NCBI RefSeq assembly: GCF_900109515.1 | Contig: NZ_FOBD01000020.1 | Location: forward strand, 41,917-105,916 | Reading direction: 5' to 3' | Length of the DNA stretch: 64,000 bases | Source: Paenibacillus sp. OK003 | GTDB taxonomy: Bacteria; Bacillota; Bacilli; Paenibacillales; Paenibacillaceae | Shown here: in pieces, positions 29,547-37,144 of the stretch | Position numbering within the stretch: position 1 is the first letter of the stretch | Layout: each line of letters begins with the position of its first letter | The notes under the pieces: model-generated | Told to the model about the DNA's origin: nothing | The model's database searches: none | The model's input: only the letters and a program-made list of their open reading frames with translations | Position numbers and translations under genes: made by a program

Positions 29547-30158
29547 TTGCGAAAATGGTTATGGCTCCTCTTATATGTTTTACTTGCCGGAGTCACGTTT
29601 ATTTACAGATATGAACTGCTGGCCTGGACCGATCTGCATCAGTCCATTCCACTTTTACTCGCCATGGCGACGTTTTTTGCTCTTGTACCCGTAATTCCGT
29701 ACAAAATCGTCATTATTGCCTTTGGCTATAGTTACGGTACTGCAACAGCAGCCTGGATATGCTGGCTTGGGACCACATTTGCTGCACTGCTTGTATATAC
29801 CGGAGCAAGAACGATATTCCGAAATCAGGCCAGATCCTATCTCGGACGCATTCGGGGTTTGAATCGATTTACAACCTGGATGGAGGCTCATCCCTTTATG
29901 GGTATCGTGTCTATGCGACTGCTGCCCATCGTGCCCCAAATGGCGGTTAATATCTATGCTGGCATTACCTACACCCCATTCTGGGTATTCATGGTTGCGA
30001 CGGCTATTGGCAAACTGCCTGCGATTTTTGTTTTTGCCTATGCGGGTGCACAAGCCGAAACATCAATCTGGGTGAGCCTGCTAATCCTTGCCGGTTATCT
30101 GGTGTTCATGACGATAATATTATTCTTGTTTCGCTTACGCTCTCGTAAAAAAGTCTAA
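29547..30158 (+). CDS. TVP38/TMEM64-family (DedA-like) membrane protein
   Basis: A 203-residue protein with about five membrane segments and the VTT-domain pattern: FALVPVIPYKIVIIAFGYSYG, GTTFAALLVYTGAR, and RLLPIVPQMAVNIYAGIT. VTT proteins include DedA and TVP38 and are linked to lipid scrambling or undecaprenyl-phosphate recycling. The start is TTG at 29547 with AAAGGAG 11 bases upstream; no ATG fits. Monocistronic. Confidence 0.85.
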   Translation: MRKWLWLLLYVLLAGVTFIYRYELLAWTDLHQSIPLLLAMATFFALVPVIPYKIVIIAFGYSYGTATAAWICWLGTTFAALLVYTGARTIFRNQARSYLGRIRGLNRFTTWMEAHPFMGIVSMRLLPIVPQMAVNIYAGITYTPFWVFMVATAIGKLPAIFVFAYAGAQAETSIWVSLLILAGYLVFMTIILFLFRLRSRKKV

Positions 30159-30286
30159 GTGGGAGAAGTCAGAAACTGTTCAGATTCATCCTCTTTACGA
30201 TCCTGCTTGGTTGGCTTGCCAATTCGGGATATAATAGAAGAGTAAGCCAAAATATCATTCTTCATCAGAAATGGAGTGACTATAGC

Positions 30287-31249
30287 ATGGAACAACATAC
30301 TAGTGAAAAAGCAACTTTTGCAGGCGGGTGCTTCTGGTGTATGGTATCCCCCTTCGAGGAACTACCCGGCATTCATAAGATTGTATCGGGTTATACAGGA
30401 GGACATACGGAGAACCCCACATATGAGGAGGTCTGCTCGGAAACAACTGGTCACGTAGAGGCCGTTCAAATTACATTCGACCCGGCCATCTTCCCATATG
30501 AGAAGCTCGTTGAATTGTTCTGGCAACAGATCGACCCAACGGATACGGGCGGACAATTCCATGACCGTGGATCATCCTATCAGACGGCCATCTTCTATCA
30601 CAGTGAAGAACAACGCCAGATCGCAGAAGCTTCCAAAGCAGCTTTGGCACAAAGCGGACGTTTTGACAAACCCATCTTCACACCGATTTTGCCAGCGAAA
30701 ACGTTCTATGAAGCAGAAGAGCATCACCAAGGTTACCATCACAAAAATCCTGCGCACTACAAACGTTACCGTAAAGGTTCTGGACGCGAAGACTTTATCG
30801 AACGCAACTGGTCCGGTAAAGTGGATAAAGACGGCCTGAAAGAGCGTTTGACGCCTCTTCAATACGAAGTTACTCAAAACAATGCAACCGAACCAGCATT
30901 TCATAACGAGTTCTGGGATCACCACGGTGACGGAATTTACGTGGACATTGTATCCGGTGAGCCACTGTTCAGTTCCACCGACAAATACGATTCCGGCTGC
31001 GGCTGGCCAAGCTTCACCCGTCCACTGCGGGATTATAATGTAAAGGAAAAAACGGATCTCAGCCACTTCATGATTCGTACCGAAGTGAGAAGTCGTGAAG
31101 GAGATTCCCATCTGGGTCACCTGTTTAATGACGGCCCTGCCGAAGCTGGTGGTATGCGTTATTGCATCAACTCCGCAGCCCTTCGTTTTGTACCCAAGGA
31201 AGACCTTGAAAAAGAAGGATATGCCGAATACGGAGTACTGTTTAAATAA
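30287..31249 (+). CDS. msrAB: Fused methionine sulfoxide reductase MsrA-MsrB
   Basis: A 320-residue bifunctional repair enzyme. The MsrA half (about 5-165) has catalytic Cys15 in GGCFWC and resolves the S-sulfoxide. The MsrB half (about 180-320) has catalytic Cys near 293 in RYCINSAALRF and GCGWPSF, and acts on the R-sulfoxide. The CxxC zinc pairs of many MsrB proteins are absent (SGEPLFSS in that place), so this is a zinc-free form; the Cys of GCGWPSF may resolve the disulfide. Good ATG with GGAG upstream. Followed by a strong terminator. Confidence 0.95.
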   Translation: MEQHTSEKATFAGGCFWCMVSPFEELPGIHKIVSGYTGGHTENPTYEEVCSETTGHVEAVQITFDPAIFPYEKLVELFWQQIDPTDTGGQFHDRGSSYQTAIFYHSEEQRQIAEASKAALAQSGRFDKPIFTPILPAKTFYEAEEHHQGYHHKNPAHYKRYRKGSGREDFIERNWSGKVDKDGLKERLTPLQYEVTQNNATEPAFHNEFWDHHGDGIYVDIVSGEPLFSSTDKYDSGCGWPSFTRPLRDYNVKEKTDLSHFMIRTEVRSREGDSHLGHLFNDGPAEAGGMRYCINSAALRFVPKEDLEKEGYAEYGVLFK

Positions 31250-31279
31250 GATAAGATAATATTCACATAGAATTACCTT

Positions 31280-31312
31280 AAAGAGCAGCGGAAATTTTCC
31301 GTTGCTCTTTTG
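31280..31312 (+). terminator. Terminator of msrAB
   Basis: GAGCAGCGGAAA pairs with TTTCCGTTGCTC (12 bp with one wobble), followed by TTTTGG. It is flanked by an A-run upstream and could act in both directions. Confidence 0.85.
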
Positions 31313-31342
31313 GTTGTATATTTTGCCCATTCTCCGCTGGGA

Positions 31343-31435
31343 TGTAAAGAGTTCTTGACATACGAATGATCAGTCATATAAAATTCAGGTGTAAAGAGTT
31401 CTTGACACGATTGAGTTCATTCGTGCCATGTAAAG
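31343..31435 (+). promoter_or_regulatory. Direct-repeat promoter/operator region of the small XRE regulator
   Basis: TGTAAAGAGTTCTTGACA occurs identically at 31343-31360 and 31390-31407, 47 bp apart. A third partial copy, TGTAAAG, is at 31429. Each full copy ends in the -35 hexamer TTGACA; the first has TATAAA 16 bases downstream. The repeats may be binding sites for the XRE regulator that follows, or the trace of a promoter duplication. Confidence 0.55.
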
Positions 31436-31447
31436 TGAGGTTTGTGG

Positions 31448-31651
31448 ATGCAAAATCGGATAAAAGTACTGCGTGAACTGAAAGACATTTCACAAGGCAA
31501 ACTTGCCGAACAGTGTGATGTCAGCAGACAGACGATTAATGCTATTGAAAACAATAAGTACGACCCCAGTTTACCACTGGCTTTTGCTATCTCAGAAGCA
31601 CTGGAGGTCACGATTGAACAGTTATTTATGTATGAGAGGAGAAAATCCTGA
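31448..31651 (+). CDS. Small XRE-family regulator (YgzD-like)
   Basis: A 67-residue Cro/C1 helix-turn-helix protein: VLRELKDISQGKLAEQCDVSRQTINAIENNKYDPSLPLAF, with the short tail IEQLFMY. This minimal regulator class typically precedes a small membrane protein gene, as here. GTGAGG lies 7 bases before the ATG. Its stop TGA overlaps the next ATG by one base. Probably autoregulatory. Confidence 0.9.
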   Translation: MQNRIKVLRELKDISQGKLAEQCDVSRQTINAIENNKYDPSLPLAFAISEALEVTIEQLFMYERRKS

Positions 31652-32049
31652 TGAGGTCAAGAAACTGGACAATAGGAATTACAGGTTTATCGGCACTTCT
31701 TGTGCTTGGAATGGTGATATATCGGACAGCTTTTGGGAAATCCGTTGGACTCGGCGAAATGGTAACACTTGGGTCAATCATGATGCTTTTCATGTCAACC
31801 GTGACATGGGGAACAAAGGCAAATCAAGATCATGTTCGTGAAGACGAGGAATTGGGTAGAAAAATTACGGAACAGAGCTCGAAGCTGGGGTATTTTCTAC
31901 TGACATTCTTTATTCTCATCGCTGTTGCTATAGACCATTGGATGCATGAAGAACCCAGTCTTCTGCTTCTCTCCTTACTAGGGCTCTCCATGGTTATCCT
32001 ACCCTTTCTTGAATGGATTCAGATGCGAAAGTACAGATTATCGGAGTAA
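31651..32049 (+). CDS. Small integral membrane protein cotranscribed with the XRE regulator
   Basis: A 132-residue protein with about four membrane helices (IGITGLSALLVLGMVIYR; VTLGSIMMLFMSTVTWG; LGYFLLTFFILIAVAI; LLLLSLLGLSMVILPFL) and a charged cytoplasmic loop (REDEELGRKITEQSSK). It resembles DUF2178-type membrane proteins that accompany YgzD-like regulators. The start overlaps the regulator's stop (TGATG), with GAGGAG 9 bases upstream. Role unknown; possibly the regulator's signal partner. Confidence 0.75.
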   Translation: MRSRNWTIGITGLSALLVLGMVIYRTAFGKSVGLGEMVTLGSIMMLFMSTVTWGTKANQDHVREDEELGRKITEQSSKLGYFLLTFFILIAVAIDHWMHEEPSLLLLSLLGLSMVILPFLEWIQMRKYRLSE

Positions 32050-32086
32050 TTCCGAGATCCTTTTTGACTTTTGCATTCCTACTCTA

Positions 32087-32887
32087 TCACATCATACTCA
32101 CAATCCAGCCGATCCAGTAAGCAAATGGAATCAATAACAACTGCGCCAACAATGTGCCAAATAAACGGGATACAAGCATGCAGCCATAGATCTGATTCAT
32201 TCGATCCAGCCGAATTTCACCACGCAGTGATTTGTCGCTAAGCAACGAAATACGAGGATCAATCAGGATCGTTAACAAAATGGTCGCTACTCCATTAATG
32301 AGTCCGGTGGATTGCGAAGCAGCTACAGCCTGCCCCGGATACAGATACGCAGCGTACAGACTGGACAGAACTCCAGTTGTATAGATCGCTGTCACCGCTA
32401 TGTTCAACGTCATTAGTCGTCTGGGCATTCCGTGGTGTACCAATAACTTTGCCATTTTCCATGATGGCGGGGTAATGTAATACATCGCATTTTTGATCTT
32501 GCTGCGTTTCAATAGGCTTCTGACCATGGAAGGAATCGATCCTGCCGCCTCAAAATGAACGACCATTCGGGAAGCGAGCTTGACCATGGTTGGAAAACTT
32601 AGAATAGCCAAGGCTGTTCCTACCGTAGCCGCGCCCATTAGCCAGTGCAGTTGGGCTGCAAAATGTGGGTTCCCTCCATTCGTCGCCGTATCCACCAGAT
32701 TGCCTACCATCGGCCCTTGGGCCATATTGGAGGTACGCGACACCAGCAGCAAAATTCCGGACAGGGACAAGGCCAGCGCTATTCTTCGAGTATGCAATCC
32801 CCCAAGACGCAGCGCATAGGACAGACTGTCCGCCGCATGAATAAGCATGGTAAATAACATAGGAATGGCTAGGCTTAAACTAAACAT
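32087..32887 (-). CDS. amj: Lipid II flippase Amj (YdaH family)
   Basis: A 266-residue polytopic membrane protein matching the Amj/DUF2837 pattern: IHAADSLSYALRLGGLHTRRIALALSLSGILLLVSRTSNM with QGPMVGNLVD, then further helices to the C-terminus. In B. subtilis Amj is an alternate lipid II flippase that can replace MurJ and responds to envelope stress. AAGGAG precedes the ATG by 8 bases. Monocistronic. Confidence 0.87.
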   Translation of the reverse strand: MFSLSLAIPMLFTMLIHAADSLSYALRLGGLHTRRIALALSLSGILLLVSRTSNMAQGPMVGNLVDTATNGGNPHFAAQLHWLMGAATVGTALAILSFPTMVKLASRMVVHFEAAGSIPSMVRSLLKRSKIKNAMYYITPPSWKMAKLLVHHGMPRRLMTLNIAVTAIYTTGVLSSLYAAYLYPGQAVAASQSTGLINGVATILLTILIDPRISLLSDKSLRGEIRLDRMNQIYGCMLVSRLFGTLLAQLLLIPFAYWIGWIVSMM

Positions 32888-33113
32888 ATGTAAATCTCCT
32901 TATCTTTTTTCCTAATGGGCTTCTATGGTAATTTCAAGTATGGAAGCATTATACTCCTCATCCACATAAAAGTATAGAAAAGCGCAGAGAAGTTGAACAG
33001 TAGAATTGCACCCAAACTACAACATACGCTACAAGGTTCTCCACAGCAATCGTTTATTCATCCGGGTACAGGGTAATATACAAATAACTTATATTGTACA
33101 GGAGGGAATCAAT

Positions 33114-33587
33114 ATGCCGTGGAACAAACAGGATTATCCCGTTTCCATGAAAAATCTGGAGCCTCGCGTCAGACATAAGGCCATTGAAATTGCCAATGCG
33201 TTGCTGGATGACGGTTACGAGGAAGGACGCTCCATTGCAATCGCGACTGCCAAAGCAGAAGAATGGGATGAAAATCATCCCACATCGAAGCAATCGAAGC
33301 AGGCTGCAAAACATACTTCTTCAGACAGCAAATCAGAGCATGGAAAGTCTTCATCTCCACGCCGCCATTCCGAGCCTGTCTCTTCTTCCAAAAGCCATGA
33401 TAATATTCATGTCGTTCCTACCGACTCGGGCTGGGCCATCAAGGAAGAAGGTCAATCCAAATCTCTGGCTACGTTCCGAACCAAAGCCAAAGCTGTGGAT
33501 GCTGCCAAAGAAAAGAGTGAAAAACAGAACATTCGGGCTATTATCCATAATGAAGATGGGCAAATCGCTTCTTCCATCAAGCCTTGA
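33114..33587 (+). CDS. DUF2188 domain protein with an N-terminal small-protein module
   Basis: A 157-residue protein. The N-terminal 55 residues (NKQDYPVSMKNLEPRVRHKA...DDGYEEGRSIAIATAKAEEW) resemble a stand-alone module seen as short proteins in Firmicutes. A Ser/Lys/His-rich linker (60-100) follows. The C-terminal 55 residues (NIHVVPTDSGWAIKEEGQSKS...AKAVDAAKEKS) match DUF2188. GGAGGG precedes the ATG at 33114; the longer frame from 33006 has no ribosome binding site. Function unknown; similar small proteins are often sporulation- or stress-linked (family knowledge, weak). Confidence 0.75.
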   Translation: MPWNKQDYPVSMKNLEPRVRHKAIEIANALLDDGYEEGRSIAIATAKAEEWDENHPTSKQSKQAAKHTSSDSKSEHGKSSSPRRHSEPVSSSKSHDNIHVVPTDSGWAIKEEGQSKSLATFRTKAKAVDAAKEKSEKQNIRAIIHNEDGQIASSIKP

Positions 33588-33654
33588 ATGAATCTGTACT
33601 ACAATAGGATATATCGTGAATGTACTACGTCTATTTGTTTTACTAAAGGTAAGC

Positions 33655-33713
33655 AAAAAAGCCCTTTCGCCGCTAATGGAATGATTCCCATCAAGCATGC
33701 AAAAGGGCTTTGT
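33655..33713. terminator. Bidirectional terminator between DUF2188 and YitT genes
   Basis: AAAGCCCTTT and AAAGGGCTTT arms, with an inner GC-ATGG...CCAT-GC arm. The minus-strand exit is U6, better than the plus exit, so it mainly stops the YitT transcript. Confidence 0.8.
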
Positions 33714-33778
33714 GTTTGGTATGAGGCAAGCCCACCTTACTCGAACAACATTCATTTCGAATAGGGTGGCCGTTACGT

Positions 33779-34501
33779 TTAATGCGAAACCCCTCTAGCC
33801 ACAGGAGCTCGTTGTGAAGCACCGCTGACTACTTTGGCTGCAGTCGACACGGGCAGCTTCACAGCTGAGGTCGTAACCGTCCGGCGAGCCGGGAAACTGA
33901 CCATGTACGTAATCACTTTACTTGCAATCCATACGGCCAGAATGGTATATAAAGTTTCTTTTACCGGTAGAAAGAAAAGCGACAATCCGAGTACAAACGC
34001 ATCGCTGACAAAGAAAACCGTTCCCAGCTTCCAGCCCTTCCAACGGCTAATGAGCACCGCCAGAATGTCGTCTCCACCTGTTGCTCCTCCGAATCGAAGC
34101 ACCATACCAGCACCCACGCCGGTGATAACACCGGACAGGACTGCCGGAATCCACAGATTACCGTGAAACGGAATAACCAGGGTGGAGTACCGCTCAAACC
34201 CGTCATAGAACAATGAGAATGCGGCCACACCCAGCAGCGCCTGAATCATGAACTTCCAGCCCTTGAGGAACCAGGCCAGAATCATGACTGGAATATCCAG
34301 CAGCAGCATGCCGATCGCAGGTGATAAGCCTGTCGCGTATTTTCCAAGCAGGGCCAGACCGACAAATCCGCCCTCCGATAAATGATTCTGAAAATTAATG
34401 TGATAGTAGGCAAATGCCAAAATAAATGTTCCGAGCAGCATAATGGCGAACTTTACCGCCTCTGTCTTAACTTGTTGTAAGGTTAACGATGTTCTCTTCA
34501 T
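33779..34501 (-). CDS. YitT-family membrane protein lacking the usual C-terminal domain
   Basis: A 240-residue protein with five to six membrane helices and the YitT signatures LSEGGFVGLALLGKYATG, GWKFMIQALLGVAAFSLFYD and RFGGATGGDDILAVLISRWKG. Family members usually have about 280-290 residues with a cytosolic DUF2179 domain. Here the last helix (TLYTILAVWIASKVITYMVSF) is followed only by a 35-residue basic, Ser/Thr/Val-rich tail. Function of the family is uncertain. The shortened tail is either a subfamily trait or a truncation. Confidence 0.82.
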   Translation of the reverse strand: MKRTSLTLQQVKTEAVKFAIMLLGTFILAFAYYHINFQNHLSEGGFVGLALLGKYATGLSPAIGMLLLDIPVMILAWFLKGWKFMIQALLGVAAFSLFYDGFERYSTLVIPFHGNLWIPAVLSGVITGVGAGMVLRFGGATGGDDILAVLISRWKGWKLGTVFFVSDAFVLGLSLFFLPVKETLYTILAVWIASKVITYMVSFPARRTVTTSAVKLPVSTAAKVVSGASQRAPVARGVSH

Positions 34502-35416
34502 TCAGGTTCCCTCGCAGTTTGTAAAGGTTGGTTTGCACCGACCGTACCCTGCAAAAGGCAAGCCTGGAAGAAATCATCGTATTTGTCCTTCGAATAGTAT
34601 TCATTCCAATCCCCTCTTTCGCAGAGTCAGCCGTTTTTTTTCTTTACGGTGGTGTACTCTACAAGGGGCGCTAAGTATAAGAGAGATCGTAACGTTTCCA
34701 GATCGTCCTTGGGGAGATTATCCTTCGGGAACTCATGGTATCCTGATCCTTTCTGTCTTTTGGTGGTTAGCTGTGCCAATTAAACTGATGAATATTACAC
34801 CATGCATAAGACCATATAAACTTTACACTTAACCACTTCGATTGCAGTACCCTCTTTCGATCGCTGTTATCCCGGGATTTTTTGATTCCCTTTTCCTAAG
34901 GAAAAATCCTGTGATAAAGGCGAACACTTCGTTTCTTCAGACGGGTTCTGCACTCTACGTTCTCGTGTAAAAATTTAGTTCGCCTTCTATAGACACATGT
35001 AACGTTCAATTCAGTTTAAAAATCTAAGCTAACTTGCTTGTTCTTCTATTATATAACACCGATGTGATTGGGTCGAAACAGCAGATCCTTCAAATATGCG
35101 CAAAAAGCACACTCTGGCCTGCTTGAGCCGCCAAACAGCCACACCAGGACAAGCTTCTCTACCTAATGGTGCTACCTGCTCCTTCATTCTATGACTGAAG
35201 CTTCCAAATATAACTGTCCAGTCACCCAACTGTGACAATTTGGGTCCATTTTTTATTTTTCCGCGGATTTTAAAGGAATCATTTCCCTCTTGCACATACA
35301 CTATAGCAAATGTAATCGGCTTATCTTGGTTCCAGTTAAACGTTTCCAGACTTACTCTGCTGTTTATGGTATAATATAACAATTGAATCCCCATTACCGT
35401 TTAAGCGAGGCGGATT
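34502..35416. other. 915-bp gap between YitT and the TIR-like gene
   Basis: It holds the family A repeat at 34855-34969 and, just before the TIR-like gene, TATAAT at 35370-35375 as a probable -10. A leftward frame of 121 codons (35029-35394) exists but lacks a ribosome binding site, covers that promoter and resembles no family I know; I do not call it. The rest shows nothing recognisable. Confidence 0.6.
34855..34969. repeat. Intergenic palindromic repeat family A, diverged copy
   Basis: Same order of blocks as the copy at 15.75 kb: TTTCGATCGCTGTTA, hairpin ATCCCGGGATTTTTT...GGAAAAATCCTGTGAT, ATAAAGGCGA, ACACTTCGTTTCTTCAG, then a degenerate tail CTCTACGTTCTCGTG. A further tail-only piece (CTTCTGCTCTCCCCCTCCGTTAT) is at about 40858-40880 upstream of the SLH gene. 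Confidence 0.7.
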
Positions 35417-36454
35417 ATGAAAACGTTAAAGCCAAGAGTCTTTATTGGCTGCTCGCTGGAAGCGAAGCCGATTGCAGCCGCAGTACACGAAAACTTGCGT
35501 TTCTCGGCCGAAGTTACCCCTTGGTACTCCGGCGTTTTTAATCCAAGCAGCTATACCATGGACGATTTGGAAGCAGAAGTGCGTACAACAGACTTTGCCA
35601 TTTTTATTTTTCATCCGGATGATATATCGAAAATTCGCGGGAAGTACTATGCATCTGTCCGTGATAATACAATGCTGGAAATGGGTTTGTTTATGGGTCG
35701 TCTGGGGCGAAAGCGTATTTTTTTCATTCTCCCTGAAGATATTACGGACATCAAAGACGCCAGCAAGATCGAAGGTTTACGTATGCCCACAGATCTGCTG
35801 GGATTAAATCCACTGGTTTATGAAATTCGTTCAGACGGGAAATGGGCGCCAGCCGTCTCGGTGGCCTGTTCCAAAATCGCAGACAGCATCGAGGAGCAGG
35901 GACGTTGGAGCGATCCCGAAGTAGAGAAAATCATTGAGAAGCATAAACTGTCTGAGGGGGAAGCACGGTTGCAGCTGCTTAAGCTGCTGCGATTCTTCAG
36001 GGAATTACTGCGTACCCGTAAACCAGATGCGGTAATGCTGAACCGAATGAGCGATGCACTTCGCAGCGCCTTTGTTTCCCATCCTCCATTCGCGGTACGG
36101 GGGACTGCTATATACCGTACAGATGACAGTGGTCATATTGAGCAATTATGTGGTAACGTTGGGGAACCGGGAAGAAAATATAACTTGTCCGCCAATGACG
36201 ACAAGCAGCCCGATGATCCGAAGCGCATTCTGGTCATTGATTCTTACCTGGAGAACAAAATCAAGATCAACCTCTACGACGATTATCTTGAGAAAGAGTA
36301 TCTGCTATGCTATCCTGTAGCCAAGAGATATGTAATTACAGTTCACATTATTGGACATATTGAAGCGGATGAGGCGATATTTCAGCAGATTGACTTAGAG
36401 AATCGTCAACTGTTTAACGCCATCAACGATTTGTTAGGAGGCGAACCGGAATGA
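35417..36454 (+). CDS. TIR-like (CAP12/Pycsar-effector type, PF10137) protein with C-terminal domain
   Basis: A 345-residue protein. Residues 6-138 match the TIR-like nucleotide-binding domain: PRVFIGCSLEAKPIA, the PWYSGVF and TMDDLEAEVRTTDFAIFIFHPDD segments, and VRDNTMLEMGLFMGRLGRKRIFF. E88 in NTMLEMG is at the place of the catalytic glutamate of NAD-cleaving TIR domains. Residues 140-345 are a separate mixed region ending in ITVHIIGHIEADEAIF...LFNAINDLL, with no family I recognise; it may sense the trigger. PF10137 domains occur as effectors of Pycsar and CBASS systems, but no cyclase is visible here. Its end overlaps the next gene by 4 bases. Confidence 0.82.
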   Translation: MKTLKPRVFIGCSLEAKPIAAAVHENLRFSAEVTPWYSGVFNPSSYTMDDLEAEVRTTDFAIFIFHPDDISKIRGKYYASVRDNTMLEMGLFMGRLGRKRIFFILPEDITDIKDASKIEGLRMPTDLLGLNPLVYEIRSDGKWAPAVSVACSKIADSIEEQGRWSDPEVEKIIEKHKLSEGEARLQLLKLLRFFRELLRTRKPDAVMLNRMSDALRSAFVSHPPFAVRGTAIYRTDDSGHIEQLCGNVGEPGRKYNLSANDDKQPDDPKRILVIDSYLENKIKINLYDDYLEKEYLLCYPVAKRYVITVHIIGHIEADEAIFQQIDLENRQLFNAINDLLGGEPE

Positions 36455-36684
36455 AACCGGAAACGAAAAAAATAAGCAAGCGCTGGGGCAGCGACAAAAA
36501 GGTACGCCTCAGTTCTGCGCCCGAATCATCACGACCGGTTCCGGAACCCAAGGAAGAAGATCGTTTCCACAAACCGGCCGTACCGCTGACTACGATTGGC
36601 CCTTCCCTGAAGGGTAAGGAAAGACCTTACAAAGTGATTCTGGAAAAAGAGGCTTTATATGAGAAGCCTCAGTATCTGGCTTAA
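36451..36684 (+). CDS. Small basic protein coupled to the TIR-like gene
   Basis: A 77-residue hydrophilic protein overlapping the TIR-like gene by 4 bases (ATGA), with GGAGGCG upstream inside that gene. Composition is Lys/Pro/Glu-rich (KKISKRWGSDKKVRLS; RPVPEPKEEDRFHKP), so it is probably disordered at its N-terminus. The C-terminal part (YKVILEKEALYEKPQYL) could be a short helix or peptide ligand. I do not recognise it. Coupled translation suggests a role with the TIR-like protein: inhibitor, specificity factor or bystander. Confidence 0.65.
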   Translation: MKPETKKISKRWGSDKKVRLSSAPESSRPVPEPKEEDRFHKPAVPLTTIGPSLKGKERPYKVILEKEALYEKPQYLA

Positions 36685-36733
36685 CCGCTTTATGCACCTA
36701 TACAACTCTGCCGTCTGGTTCGGCAGATCATCT

Positions 36734-36764
36734 GGCCCCGCCGCCCAAGGCAGGGGCTTTTTTG
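36734..36764 (+). terminator. Terminator of the TIR-like operon
   Basis: GCCCC-GCC...GGC-GGGGC stem followed by T6, 50 bases past the stop of the small gene. The 36765-37009 stretch after it holds no gene I can support apart from an 18-codon leftward frame discussed with the SOS box. Confidence 0.85.
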
Positions 36765-37009
36765 TTGCAACACTTTGGCAACCCTTCATAACCTTCGCTA
36801 CTACCAACGGACTAAAAGCTCTTCATCCATTCCGCTGATGCATTAAGTCATTTTCTTTATGGCCTTAGGTTTCCTGCAAAACCCAAAAATTATACCTTAT
36901 TTTGGAGAAGGCTTGTCCCTATATGATGCTTTTCAAAGTTTGAGAAATAAGGAGATGTAGGCAGTTAGTAACACTTCTCTCTCCATTCGTATTTCCAATT
37001 ATAATATAA

Positions 37010-37021
37010 GAACATACGTTC
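37010..37021. promoter_or_regulatory. LexA-like SOS box without an obvious target gene
   Basis: GAAC-ATAC-GTTC matches the Gram-positive LexA core GAAC-N4-GTTC and 12 of 14 positions of the B. subtilis consensus. On the minus strand a TATAAT lies at about 36999-37004, so the box would cover a leftward promoter. The only leftward frame is 18 codons including stop (36933-36986; begins MEREVLLTAY). Confidence 0.5.
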
Positions 37022-37060
37022 TGTATATAGTGAATTTTCTATAGTCCAATACCATATGCA

Positions 37061-37094
37061 AAACAAACAGGCAACGCATATCTCGCGCTGCCTG
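37061..37094 (-). terminator. Terminator of the SLH-domain gene
   Basis: CAGGCA-A-CGC...GCG-C-TGCCTG stem at 37068-37094, followed on the minus strand by TTTGTTTTG. It lies 51 bases beyond the stop. Confidence 0.75.
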
Positions 37095-37144
37095 CCTCAC
37101 TAAATATTATAAAATAATCCGGAAAATATTTCGGTTTATAAACG

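Noticed and set aside
35029..35394. Leftward 121-codon frame before the TIR-like gene
   Set aside because: No ribosome binding site, its start covers the likely promoter of the rightward gene, and the protein resembles nothing I know.
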